The notes beneath the pieces were generated by a model. That model did not search any database. It was given only the letters and a program-made list of their open reading frames with translations, and was not told the origin of the DNA. This document shows positions 53,201 to 60,648 of a DNA stretch of 64,000 bases, in pieces. The DNA comes from Rhizobium mongolense subsp. loessense (GTDB lineage Bacteria > Pseudomonadota > Alphaproteobacteria > Rhizobiales > Rhizobiaceae): the NCBI RefSeq assembly GCF_900099775.1, contig NZ_FMTM01000007.1, forward strand, positions 294,070 through 358,069, written 5' to 3'. The position numbers and the translations under genes were made by a program. Every line of letters begins with the position of its first letter. Positions within the stretch are counted from its first letter, which is position 1.

Positions 53201-53410
53201 GTGGAGCAGGTGTTCGAGGCGTTTTTCACGACGAAAGCGGAGGGTCTGGGCATGGGCTTGGCCATCTGCCGGTCGATCATCGAGGCGCACGGGGGGCGGC
53301 TGTGGGCCACGACGAATGAGCCTTGGGGAGCTGTGTTTCAATTCACCCTGCCTTCAGCCCCGGACGAAAGCGCTCCTGGCGAGCACCCCGGCCTAACGCC
53401 GGCAGTATGA
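50261..53410 (+). CDS. Multi-PAS membrane sensor histidine kinase
   Basis: 1049 residues. Membrane segment about 6-28, periplasmic Cache-like sensor with YWTEPYLGVAEPILGISLSV (about 172-191), second segment about 336-358, HAMP (358-412), three PAS domains (about 420-535, 545-660, 672-790), HisKA with phospho-accepting His821 in SSIAHEVNQPLAAVV and an ATPase domain with QVILNLVMNGIEAM and GLGMGLAICRSIIEAHGG. This is the FixL/DctB-like kinase class. It has two FixJ-type regulators as neighbours (53478 and 54310). The stimulus is not evident; no heme-binding PAS pattern was recognised. Confidence 0.9.
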   Translation: MLRNHLILAVAGVVLVLSLVLAGLWIWTGNVIVSIMSERLIREVTHAVHRDVGHMVRGAEKAVSRLANGLARHDLSPGDPHAVAQELHTLLAEEPDVDWMFFGNEAGGMVSVGRSADSSVVFLITDELRAGVVREFEALPDGKIGRMRKSEGAFDARRRIWYAQAKETGKRYWTEPYLGVAEPILGISLSVPVFNKNRDFVAVCGIDLILTQLSRFLQTLEIGNNGRAFIIDATGHLIGASGGVSPVTLGADGGHLRLQASEATDPIVRETARYLRRYPGIAGSSSPGPRVFSFSDPEGGRIYAAVDRAAAPGALNWTIISAVPASDFLMPVYHAAYFSIGVGTVIVAVFGLLGLGLVGRTLRPLTALTQAAHAIANGEWRDVPKVRRNDEVGLLAQAFALMTFRLKETLEGLRRSEANFAEAQHVAHVGYWERDLVTDCLTWSDETYRIFGLTPRAGTLVSLAEAVERIHPEDRSIWSQAAAEAVRGESRYDLEYRIVRPSGELRIVHSQGDLTRDASGRPQSMFGTIQDVTERKRVEEALRDSEEQWRAVFENNPTMYFMVDASGTVVSVNPFGAEQLGYTVDELIDRPVQDIFHEADRETVQRHAAACLEHLGRAMSWELRKIRKDGSMLWVRETARAMVIKKRPVILIVCEDITERKRAEEAARRSEEELREVIETVPAMVWTALPDGRVDFINRRWQEFTGLSLDATARASWGAEARFHPEDLEQYMSRWRASLTTGHPFEVEVRIRRAADGEYRWWFENAVPLHDEHGNILKWYGFLVDIEDRKRAEEALQKAQAELAHVARVTTMGALTSSIAHEVNQPLAAVVANANAALHWLASQPPNLDEARETLARIVRDGHRAGEVIGRVRALLKKTATVTAQVDLNALVEDTVALVQGEVRRHRILLRTELAHHLPRVAGDRVQLQQVILNLVMNGIEAMKTIADRPRELLIRSLLDASGAVLVEVQDAGVGLEPQSVEQVFEAFFTTKAEGLGMGLAICRSIIEAHGGRLWATTNEPWGAVFQFTLPSAPDESAPGEHPGLTPAV

Positions 53411-53438
53411 GGTCGCGGGTCCTGGCGACACCTCATAC
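53405..53438 (+). terminator. Inverted repeat at the end of the PAS kinase gene
   Basis: gtatgaggt (53405-53413) and acctcatac (53430-53438) are exact 9-bp repeats around the kinase stop codon. No T-run follows, so terminator function is tentative. Confidence 0.4.
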
Positions 53439-53477
53439 ATCGCCTGCGACGTGCAGCCTGGCCCCAGCAGCCCCTCA

Positions 53478-53870
53478 TCAATCATTTTCGCCGTCGCCAC
53501 TGCGCGCTAGCGCAGAATGGATGCACTTCAACAGATCCTGCTCGCCAAACGGCTTTGCTAGATAGCCGACAATGTCCGGACCCAAACCACGCGCGTGCAC
53601 ATTCTCGTTCGGATAGGCAGTGATCAGAACGGTCGGAATGCTCTCGCCCAACGCAACGAGGCTTCGGTGCAAATCAAGCCCACTCATTCCGGGCATATGA
53701 ATGTCCGTTACCAGGCACGCCGTGCGGTTTAGATGGGGGAAATTCAAGAAATCATCGGCGGAAGAAAAAGCCTCGGCATCAAATCCCAGCGACCTCATGA
53801 GTCCCTTGGTGGCCTCGCGCATCGACTGATCATCATCGACGATCGCAATTAGAGGCTTCTTCGTTGGCAC
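53478..53870 (-). CDS. Receiver-only response regulator (FixJ-like receiver)
   Basis: 130 residues from a GTG at 53870 that has GGAGG five bases upstream; an ATG 20 codons earlier lacks this. Acidic pair in IAIVDDDQS (9-17), phosphorylation site Asp56 in LVTDIHMPGMSG and Lys106 in YLAKPFGEQD. There is no output domain: the protein stops after helix 5, so it must act by protein-protein contact or as a phosphate sink. It converges with the PAS kinase gene and is divergent from the LuxR-type regulator. Confidence 0.87.
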   Translation of the reverse strand: MPTKKPLIAIVDDDQSMREATKGLMRSLGFDAEAFSSADDFLNFPHLNRTACLVTDIHMPGMSGLDLHRSLVALGESIPTVLITAYPNENVHARGLGPDIVGYLAKPFGEQDLLKCIHSALARSGDGEND

Positions 53871-54309
53871 TGCTGCCTCCAAATTCGCGATAGGCGTTTT
53901 GCAGAAATCTAGGTGTGGTCGCCGCTGCAAGATACATCAGCCTGCAGGGGCGACAAAGGCATGGGGAGCTATACGATGGTATAGATTGTTTAAGACTTGT
54001 CGTCGCGAAGCGCCGAGCTCGCCAGGATGAGTTTGGTCCAGCTGGTTGCCGGTTTGGCGTGCGGGCGATGGCAGGAGGTGCAACGCCCTAGCCGGCAGCC
54101 CGATCCCATCGTAACTGGCCTTGTGGCCAAGGGAATTAGGGGGCATTCTGGGTGTACGAGAAAGCTTCGGTTCGGCACCGGCTGAGGAGAGAGGGGAGTG
54201 TTCTCATTGCTGCATCGCCACTCTGTCGGTTGGGCTCGCCCCGATGCCGCAGCAGCGGGTGCAAATACCTTGTGTCCGCAAGAGCCGGCTCCCACTGAGG
54301 TGCGCTGAC
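53871..54309. other. 439-bp divergent region between two response-regulator genes
   Basis: It must hold the promoters of both regulator genes. A frame continuous with the regulator at 54310 is open upstream but has no domain content. No clear sigma-70 boxes, operators or small genes were recognised. Confidence 0.4.
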
Positions 54310-54945
54310 ATGACGGAGGTGCCAGCAACCACCATCGTCATCGATGATGATCCGGCGATCCGCGAGGCGCTCGGCAGCCTGCTGCGATCCGTCGGTTTTG
54401 ACGTGAAACTCCTCGCCTCTGTGGACGACTTCTTCAAGTCTGGACGACCCAACGGGCCGACCTGCCTGGTGCTGGATGTGCGGCTGCCGGGACAAAGCGG
54501 TCTTGAATTTCAACGAGAGTTATTGCGGAGAAATATTCAGCTCCCGATCGTCTTCATTACCGGGCATGGCGACATTCCCATGTCCGTCCAAGCGATGAAA
54601 GGGGGCGCGATTGAGTTCCTGACGAAACCGTTCCGCGAGCAGGATCTACTCGACGCCGTTCACGTCGGCCTGGCGCGCGACCGCGCTTGGATTGAGAATG
54701 AAAAAGCGTTGGCGAAGTTGCGTGCGAGTTTTGATAGCCTGACCCCGCGGGAGCGCGAGGTGATGGCTATGGTGGTGATTGGACGGCTAAATAAACAGAT
54801 CGCCGCCGATCTGGGCGTGAGCGAGATTACCGTAAAGGTTCATCGCAGCCAGGTTATGCAGAAGATGCATGCCAAGTCCTTGCCCGAACTCGCCCTCATG
54901 GCGGACAAGCTGAAGCTCGAGCCAGGAAAGCCGCAAGGCTCTTAG
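54310..54945 (+). CDS. FixJ/NarL-type response regulator with LuxR helix-turn-helix
   Basis: 211 residues from the ATG at 54310 with GAGGTG upstream. Receiver: IVIDDDPAIREAL, Asp56 in LVLDVRLPGQSGLEF, ITGHGDIPMSVQAMKGGAIE and Lys in FLTKPFREQDLL, the FixJ/NodW signature. LuxR-type DNA-binding domain (about 144-205): LTPREREVMAMVVIGRLNKQ and GVSEITVKVHRSQVMQKM. It is the likely output of the three-PAS kinase at 50261. FixJ/TtrR-like proteins of this class often sit in symbiotic or accessory DNA in rhizobia. Confidence 0.9.
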   Translation: MTEVPATTIVIDDDPAIREALGSLLRSVGFDVKLLASVDDFFKSGRPNGPTCLVLDVRLPGQSGLEFQRELLRRNIQLPIVFITGHGDIPMSVQAMKGGAIEFLTKPFREQDLLDAVHVGLARDRAWIENEKALAKLRASFDSLTPREREVMAMVVIGRLNKQIAADLGVSEITVKVHRSQVMQKMHAKSLPELALMADKLKLEPGKPQGS

Positions 54946-54998
54946 GTCCGCCCGCCAATCCTCCCGACAAAGAGTCCTTGCTGGGCACCCGCTTGGCC

Positions 54999-55328
54999 TT
55001 AATGTATCGTCACGGAATGCTGCGAAAGGCAAAGCTCCTCAAAGTCCTCTACAAGGCGGACAAGCCCGAGCGAGTAGCACAAAAGACCGAACCGCGTCCC
55101 AGTCGCGTACAGGGTAAATGCAGATGTCCGGGATTGCAAAGCTTGCCTCTCGACAGGCGCGACTGTTTTGCGCGGTATGACGGAAAACGTCATCAAATGT
55201 GCTTCAGGGTCCAAATTCGCCACTGATGGACAGTCTGGCGGCATCTGGATCGGATTACCTGATGGCATCGTCCAGCCTTCTGACATGCGCTGCAGATCGA
55301 TTTCGATGCGGTTGAGTTCTTGTGTCAT
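54999..55328 (-). CDS. Hypothetical protein
   Basis: 109 residues, start ATG at 55328 preceded by AAGGAT. The N-terminus MTQELNRIEIDLQRMSEGW looks like a short amphipathic helix; the C-terminal half is rich in Ser, Leu and Cys and less convincing. No family recognised. It follows the secreted-protein gene by 11 bp in the same direction and might form a two-gene unit with it. It may also be shorter or non-coding. Confidence 0.35.
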   Translation of the reverse strand: MTQELNRIEIDLQRMSEGWTMPSGNPIQMPPDCPSVANLDPEAHLMTFSVIPRKTVAPVERQALQSRTSAFTLYATGTRFGLLCYSLGLVRLVEDFEELCLSQHSVTIH

Positions 55329-55339
55329 CGTGACAATCC

Positions 55340-55660
55340 TTAGAAGGAGCGCGGAGGAACGAAGAGGCAAATGGTGCGACCCGTGGGCTCACCGGCCACC
55401 GTACACTGGTGAAACTGCCCGTCCGGACTGTTCTTGATGCGAGTATCCAATGGCGTTATCAGCTCTCCAGTGAGCTTGATGACATATCCGCGGGGGCCCT
55501 CGAGAACCCCTTGATCGTGGATCTCGCGGCAATCCATCCCGCTGCAGCACGAAAACGGATACGTCCATCCGCGCGGCTGTGCCGCCGTTGGCATCGCATC
55601 ATGCGCCACTGCCGGAGCAGCGATCACGACTGCAAAGAAAATAGCTGCTGCCTTGCTCAT
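55340..55660 (-). CDS. Small secreted cysteine-containing protein (uncharacterised)
   Basis: 106 residues. Signal peptide MSKAAAIFFAVVIAAPAVAH, cleavage after AVA, then a mature part of about 85 residues with GWTYPFSCCSGMDCREI, GYVIKLTGELITPLDTRI and QFHQCTVAGEPTGRTICLF. The aromatic-YP-x2-CCS-x2-DC pattern recurs in small periplasmic proteins of Rhizobiales, from memory of such families; function is unknown. Five cysteines suggest disulfides. Start chosen for the signal peptide at ATG 55660; the longer frame upstream is unlike coding sequence. Confidence 0.75.
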   Translation of the reverse strand: MSKAAAIFFAVVIAAPAVAHDAMPTAAQPRGWTYPFSCCSGMDCREIHDQGVLEGPRGYVIKLTGELITPLDTRIKNSPDGQFHQCTVAGEPTGRTICLFVPPRSF

Positions 55661-55987
55661 GATCCGCACCTCGATGGTGAATTGAACCAGCTTCGGTTCC
55701 GAAGCTTGCCATTCGAACGATTGAGCCGCTGTGAAATAGCATTTCCGTCTTTTCGGGCGGCTCCGCCTCCTCGATGTACCGCCCCGTCCATTCATGGCGC
55801 TTTGGGAAACGGCCCGGGGGAGTAAGTATGTACACTGACGATAGCAGCACGTTGTCGGACCTGCCTATTGATCAGGAGGAAGAATCAGATACCAACGAGG
55901 TAGGGATGACTTATACGAGGGTCTAGGTGCGCTTTTATGCGGGACTAGATAGTACCCCCAAGAACCGCCGTCGACCTGATGACCAAG
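55661..55987. other. 327-bp region between the secreted-protein gene and the otnK remnant
   Basis: It contains the upstream region of the secreted-protein gene and one short frame at 55828-55926 with a good ribosome-binding site (separate entry). A GC-rich GGGCGGCTCCGCC stretch near 55758 could form a small hairpin. Nothing else is recognised. Confidence 0.4.
55828..55926 (+). CDS. Putative 32-residue acidic small protein
   Basis: ATG at 55828, TAG at 55924-55926. GGGGGAG lies five bases before the ATG, a better site than most annotated genes here. The peptide reads MYTDDSSTLSDLPIDQEEES followed by DTNEVGMTYTRV: strongly acidic, with no hydrophobic segment. The flanking 300 bp has no other gene. 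It matches no family known to me; it could be a chance frame. Confidence 0.3.
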   Translation: MYTDDSSTLSDLPIDQEEESDTNEVGMTYTRV

Positions 55988-57199
55988 TCAGTGCATCATT
56001 GCTAGCGCAGCCGTGAAGAAATCCTCACCTCCGAAGTTTCCGGATTTCAGGGCCAGAAGCATGTCGCCCTGCTTATTGCCGACCGTTCGCAGTACCGGTA
56101 CACCAGGCGCGATCTCCAGGCCGATCAGAAATGCTGGAATGGCGAGCCTGTCGACCGCTGCGCCGGAGGTTTCGCCGCCGGCGATCACCAGGCGCCGCAC
56201 GCCCCTTGTCATAAGTTCATCGGCAATGATCGACGTCGCGGTTTCGATCGCGTGGCCCGAGGCGTCCCGTCCGTATCGCGATTGCAGCCGGGAGACGGTT
56301 TCCGGCGACGCGCTCGCTGCGACGACGACGGGGCCGGCGGAAATGCGGTCTCCGGCCCAGGAAATCGCGGCGTAAATCTCCTCGGGGCCGGCAAGCAGTT
56401 TTTCCGGATCGAGCCGCAGAACGGGCAACGACCGTTCGGCGACGTCCAGCTGCCGGAGCGTCGCGCTGGAGCAGCTGCCGGCAACGATCGCGGCAAGCCC
56501 GCCCACGGGGCGCATGGCGTCAGCAGTTGCTGCGGTCGCCGAAGATACCAGGCCTGAGCGCGTAAGGGCGCGGGCGAGACCGAGACCGAGGCCCGATGCG
56601 CCGGTAGACACCGGTGTCTGGAGCGCCACCTCGCCGAGCGTTTCAAGATCGTGTTCGCAGATCGCATCCGCGATCGCGGCGGTCGCCCCCGCGGCGCGCA
56701 GATCCTCAAGCCGCGCCTTTACCGCGCCGGCTCCGCCCGAGACCGTTGCCAGATCGACGATGCCGACCGCACCGTGCGACTGCCGAGCCATGACGCGCAC
56801 CAAATTGGCATCATGCATTGGATTGAGGGGGTGATCCTTTAGCGGGCTTTCGTTCAGCGGTTGCCCGCCGACAAAGAGGTGACCGAGATAGATGGTGCGT
56901 CCGGTTTCCGGAAAGGCGGGCGTAACCAGCACCGTGCCGCCGCCGGCAGCAATGTTCAGTGCCTCCGTCACCGGACCGATATTGCCGGCATCGGTCGAAT
57001 CGAAGGTCGAGCAGACCTTGTAAAGCACATGGGGCGCCCCGCGCTTGCGTAGCCATCGTTCGGCCTCGCTCGCCGCAGCCACGGCGTCAGCGGCCGCGAC
57101 GGAGCGAATTTTCATGGAGACGACGACTGCGTCGACATCCGGCAGCACCAGCGACGGGTCGGGAATGCCGACGGTCTGCCCCGCTGACACAAATGACAT
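55988..57199 (-). pseudogene. otnK: 5'-truncated 3-oxo-tetronate kinase (OtnK/DUF1537 four-carbon acid sugar kinase)
   Basis: The open frame gives 403 residues from an ATG at 57199: MSFVSAGQTVGIPD, KIRSVAAADAVAAASEAERW, LYKVCSTFDSTDAGNIGPV and the C-terminal nucleotide domain RLVIAGGETSGAAVDRL and GNFGGEDFFTAALAMM. Intact family members carry about 25 more N-terminal residues containing the substrate-binding IADDFTGATD strand. That strand is absent, and no frame of the 59 bases between this ATG and the MFS stop encodes it. A 13-bp hairpin ends one base before the ATG and no ribosome-binding site is present. Probably a non-functional remnant of tetronate catabolism. Confidence 0.75.
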
Positions 57200-57200
57200 G

Positions 57201-57229
57201 CGGGGAGGCCGCCGCGGGCGGTCTCCCCG
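57201..57229 (-). terminator. Strong hairpin between the MFS gene and the otnK remnant
   Basis: cggggaggccgcc (57201-57213) and ggcggtctccccg (57217-57229) form a 13-bp stem with one mismatch and a 3-base loop. No T-run follows on the minus strand. It probably marks the 3' end of the MFS transcript and lies at the breakpoint where otnK lost its beginning. Confidence 0.6.
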
Positions 57230-57258
57230 TCGTCGATTCTGCGGCTCGCTCTCCCGCG

Positions 57259-58467
57259 TCAGGCCGCCTGCAAGGCGCGCTCCCGACGCACCAGCAGCAG
57301 GACGGTGGTCAGCCCAGCCAGAAGCGTGATCGGAACGAGCGCGAAGATCACGCCAGACGGGCTGCTGCCGCCGGCGACGAGAAAACCCGCCAGCAATGGC
57401 CCCGCGATGGAACCGAGCCGGCCGACGGACACTGCCACACCGACACCGGTGCCACGGATTTCGAAGGGATAGCATTGGGGCGCCACGCCGTAGAGGATCG
57501 CCTGCACGCAAAGGATAGCACCGCCCACCAGCGCTCCAGCCATGAGGGTGAGCCCGAGATGTGCGGGCAGCAGGCTGAGCATGAGCAAAGCTGCGGCCGC
57601 CGCCGCGAAGCCGAGCGCGACCGGCATGACCGGGTTCTTCTGGTCGAGCATCCGACCGCCGACCAGGCTACCTGCCGCGCCGCCGAGATTGAACAGTATC
57701 TGGACGAACGATGCCTCCTCACGCGCCAAGCCGCGGGAGACGAGAAGCTGCGGCATCCAGTTCAAGAGCAGATAGACGACGAGCAGCCCGAGAAAAAACG
57801 AGAGCCAGAGCGCCACCGTGGAAAGCAGCGTCTGCGGCGCCAGAATGCTCGAAAGAGCGCCCGAAGTGGATTTGGCCTCGCTCTTCACCACGCGGAGCGG
57901 CGGCAGTAGGATATGGATGGCCGGCGCGAGCAGCAACGGCATGATGCCGCCGATGAGGAAGATCGAGTGCCAGTCGCCGCCGTGCAGGCCGAGCATTGCG
58001 ACGCCGCTTGCCACGGCACCGCCCAACGGCACGCCGGCATACATGATTGAGACAGCGCGCCCCCGGCGGCCCGGATCGGACGATTCCGCGGCGATGTTGA
58101 CGAGATTCGGCAAAGCGCCACCGAGGCCGACCCCGGTCAGGAAGCGCATGATGACGAGTTGTTCGAAGCTGGTGACATAGGCGGTGGCGGCCGAGAATAT
58201 ACCGAAAGTCACGAGCGCAAGCACGAGCCCGGAGCGCCTTCCCCAGGCATCGGCGATCCGTCCCCCGGCGAGCGCCCCGAAGATTAGGCCGATCGTGGCC
58301 GAAGAGAAGAAGAGGCCGATCTGTTGAGGCGTCAGCCCGAAAGCCGGTGCAAGCTTGGGCACTGCGACGCCGGCTGCCTGAAGGTCGAAGCCTTCAATGA
58401 CGGCTGCCATGAAGGCGAGCGCGAGCGCTCGCCGCCCGCCGGAGCGGTGGTCGATGGTGGTCTGCAT
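57259..58467 (-). CDS. MFS transporter, aromatic acid:H+ symporter type
   Basis: 402 residues with twelve predicted membrane segments. Near the start, VIEGFDLQAAGVAVPKLAPA is the TM1 signature of the AAHS family (PcaK/BenK-like, with the Asp in GFD), followed by GRIADAWGRRSG in loop 2-3 and MRFLTGVGLGGALPNL in TM4. It probably imports hydroxycinnamates or related aromatic acids for the pathway encoded from 59129. It lies 48 bp after the marR gene in the same direction and is probably co-transcribed from the operator-controlled promoter. Confidence 0.9.
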   Translation of the reverse strand: MQTTIDHRSGGRRALALAFMAAVIEGFDLQAAGVAVPKLAPAFGLTPQQIGLFFSSATIGLIFGALAGGRIADAWGRRSGLVLALVTFGIFSAATAYVTSFEQLVIMRFLTGVGLGGALPNLVNIAAESSDPGRRGRAVSIMYAGVPLGGAVASGVAMLGLHGGDWHSIFLIGGIMPLLLAPAIHILLPPLRVVKSEAKSTSGALSSILAPQTLLSTVALWLSFFLGLLVVYLLLNWMPQLLVSRGLAREEASFVQILFNLGGAAGSLVGGRMLDQKNPVMPVALGFAAAAAALLMLSLLPAHLGLTLMAGALVGGAILCVQAILYGVAPQCYPFEIRGTGVGVAVSVGRLGSIAGPLLAGFLVAGGSSPSGVIFALVPITLLAGLTTVLLLVRRERALQAA

Positions 58468-58514
58468 TTCGTCCTCCTAGAAAGCGGGTTCCTACCTCCC
58501 CGCTGGTTGCAGGC

Positions 58515-58997
58515 CTAGCCCTGCTTCGGCCCATCCTCCTGCCAGATCTTCGCCAACAGCCGGCGAAGCTCCGTCTGTTCCGCCGCCGTCAGGCGACGAA
58601 GCATGCTTCGTTCGTGCTCGGCGACGAGCGCCAGCCACTCGGTCGCAGCCTCCTCGCCCCGCCGGGTCGGGAAGAGCCGCTGTACCCGCTGGTCGGTCTC
58701 ATCCGCCTCGCGCAGAAAAAGCCCCCGTTCTTCGAGCTCCGCGAGGATCGGCACGATGTTTGCCCTCTGCATGCCGAGCGCACGGCAGATCTCCGCCGAG
58801 CTGATGCCGGGCGTCTCGATTATGCTCAGCAATACGCTCATCGGCACCGGCCGTGTGTTCGCCCGTTCGAGCGCCGACCCTGCTCCCTGCAGGTCGAAAA
58901 TCGACGCACGGCGGAGATGGTAGCCCATCAGGTCGCCCAGCCGGCCAAACTTTGCGTCTTTGGGATCCTGCTCGGGCTGCGTCTTTTCCAAAGGCAT
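58515..58997 (-). CDS. MarR-family repressor of hydroxycinnamate catabolism
   Basis: 160 residues from the ATG at 58997, chosen because GGGAG lies eight bases upstream and an earlier ATG at 59033 falls inside the -10 box of its promoter. The winged helix has GISSAEICRALGMQRANIVP and the wing around LREADETDQRVQRLFPTRRG, as in HcaR/CouR/FerC regulators that release DNA on binding hydroxycinnamoyl-CoA thioesters. It is divergent from the aldehyde dehydrogenase gene, with two matching operators in between. Confidence 0.88.
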   Translation of the reverse strand: MPLEKTQPEQDPKDAKFGRLGDLMGYHLRRASIFDLQGAGSALERANTRPVPMSVLLSIIETPGISSAEICRALGMQRANIVPILAELEERGLFLREADETDQRVQRLFPTRRGEEAATEWLALVAEHERSMLRRLTAAEQTELRRLLAKIWQEDGPKQG

Positions 58998-59028
58998 GTC
59001 GGCGTCTCCCGCATTGGCTCTTGCATTG

Positions 59029-59076
59029 TTCATAATGCTATGTCACATAACAGTCAATCCGCTATATGACATAGCG
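59029..59076. promoter_or_regulatory. Divergent promoters with two MarR operators
   Basis: Two copies of one motif: GCTAT-GTCAC-ATAAC (59037-59051) and CGCTAT-ATGAC-ATAGCG (59060-59076), centres 24 bp apart. On the minus strand TTGACT (59057-59052), a 17-bp spacer and TATGAA (59034-59029) make the marR promoter, with the first site lying between the boxes. On the plus strand ATGTCA (59040-59045), 17 bp and TATATG (59063-59068) could serve the catabolic genes, with the second site over the -10. Confidence 0.75.
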
Positions 59077-59128
59077 GTTCTTCGCCGGCAGCTCTCAAGC
59101 TTCGCCGGCCGTCTTTGGGAGGAGACAG

Positions 59129-60580
59129 ATGGCTTTCGTGTCGATGCGCATTGCTGGGGCGGAACATGCCGCCTCGACCGGCCGCACATTCCGCCGGCAG
59201 AATCCGGTAACCGGCGAAGTGGCGAGTGAAGCCGCCGCGGCGACTGTTGCCGACGCAGCCGCCGCGGTTGATGCGGCGGCAGCCGCCTTCCCCGCCTGGG
59301 CCGCGCTCGGCCCCAATGCGCGCCGCGCAGTACTCCTGAAAGCAGCCGACGCGCTGGCCGCGAAAGGTGACGCCTTCGTCACCGCCATGGCCTCCGAGAT
59401 CGGCGCAACGGAGGCGTGGGCCCGCTTCAACGTCATGCTCGCCTCGTCCATGCTGCGCGAGGCCGCCGCGCTGACGACACAGGTCTCCGGCGAAGTGATC
59501 CCCTCCGACAAGCCCGGCTGCCTCGCAATGGCGATCCGCGAGCCCGCCGGCGTGGTGCTTGGCATTGCCCCCTGGAACGCGCCGGTCATTCTCGGCGTGC
59601 GAGCGCTGGCGACGCCGCTTGCCTGCGGCAATGGCGTTGTCTTCAAGGCGTCGGAGATCTGCCCTCGCACCCACGCGCTGATTGTCGAGGCCCTCGAGGA
59701 GGGCGGCTTGCCTGGCGGGGTGGTCAGCCTCGTGCTCAACGCGCCGGAGGATGCCGGTGACATCGTCGGAGCGCTGATCGACCATCCGGCCATCCGGCGC
59801 GTTAACTTCACTGGCTCCACCAATGTCGGCCGGATCATCGCCGAACGTGCGGCCCGGCAGTTGAAGCCGGTCCTCTTGGAACTCGGCGGCAAGGCCCCGC
59901 TCGTGGTCCTGAAGGATGCCGACGTCGACGAGGCGGTCAAGGCAGCGATCTTCGGCGCCTTCTTCAACCAGGGCCAGATCTGCATGTCGACCGAGCGGAT
60001 CATCGTCGTGCCCGAAGTGGCCGAGGAATTCGTGGCAAAGTTCACCGCGCGCGCCCAGGCCCTGAAGGCGGGCGACCCGCGCGAGGGGGCGGCCCCGCTC
60101 GGCGCCGTCGTCGATGTCCGCACCGTAGAAAAGGTCGAGGCTCTGATCGCGGACGCCGTGGCCAAGGGCGCGACCGTGACCGGTGCAGGCGCCGCGGAAG
60201 GCGTGCTTCTGCCCGCCCAGGTGGTCGACAGGGTCACCTCCGATATGCGCCTCTATTCCGAGGAAAGCTTCGGCCCGGTCGTCGCCATCCTGCGCGCGAA
60301 GGACGAGGAGGACGCTATCCGTCTCGCCAATGACAGTGAGTATGGCCTGTCCGCGGCGGTGTTCAGCCGCGACACGGCCCGGGGCCTGTCGGTCGCGCGC
60401 CGCATCCGTTCCGGCATCTGCCATGTCAATGGTCCGACGGTGCACGACGAGGCACAGATGCCCTTCGGCGGCACCAAGGCGTCCGGATACGGCCGCTTCG
60501 GCGGCAAGGCCGGCATCGCCGAATTCACCGAACTGCGCTGGATCACTATCGAGACCGAGCCCGGGCGCTTCCCGCTTTGA
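59129..60580 (+). CDS. vdh: Aromatic aldehyde (vanillin/4-hydroxybenzaldehyde) dehydrogenase
   Basis: 483 residues of the aldehyde dehydrogenase superfamily. PWN (148-150), NFTGSTNVGRIIAE cofactor loop (226-239), general-base Glu251 in LLELGGKAPLVVL and catalytic Cys285 in FNQGQICMSTERI are present. The FNQGQICMST context is typical of vanillin and salicylaldehyde dehydrogenases. It oxidises the aldehyde released by the hydratase-lyase to vanillate or 4-hydroxybenzoate. First gene of the vdh-ech-fcs operon. Confidence 0.88.
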   Translation: MAFVSMRIAGAEHAASTGRTFRRQNPVTGEVASEAAAATVADAAAAVDAAAAAFPAWAALGPNARRAVLLKAADALAAKGDAFVTAMASEIGATEAWARFNVMLASSMLREAAALTTQVSGEVIPSDKPGCLAMAIREPAGVVLGIAPWNAPVILGVRALATPLACGNGVVFKASEICPRTHALIVEALEEGGLPGGVVSLVLNAPEDAGDIVGALIDHPAIRRVNFTGSTNVGRIIAERAARQLKPVLLELGGKAPLVVLKDADVDEAVKAAIFGAFFNQGQICMSTERIIVVPEVAEEFVAKFTARAQALKAGDPREGAAPLGAVVDVRTVEKVEALIADAVAKGATVTGAGAAEGVLLPAQVVDRVTSDMRLYSEESFGPVVAILRAKDEEDAIRLANDSEYGLSAAVFSRDTARGLSVARRIRSGICHVNGPTVHDEAQMPFGGTKASGYGRFGGKAGIAEFTELRWITIETEPGRFPL

Positions 60581-60648
60581 CCGGCCGAGCCGATACTTAA
60601 CCCTTCCGGCCGAGTGGCCGAAGCTGATGCACATGCAAGGAGGGCCCT

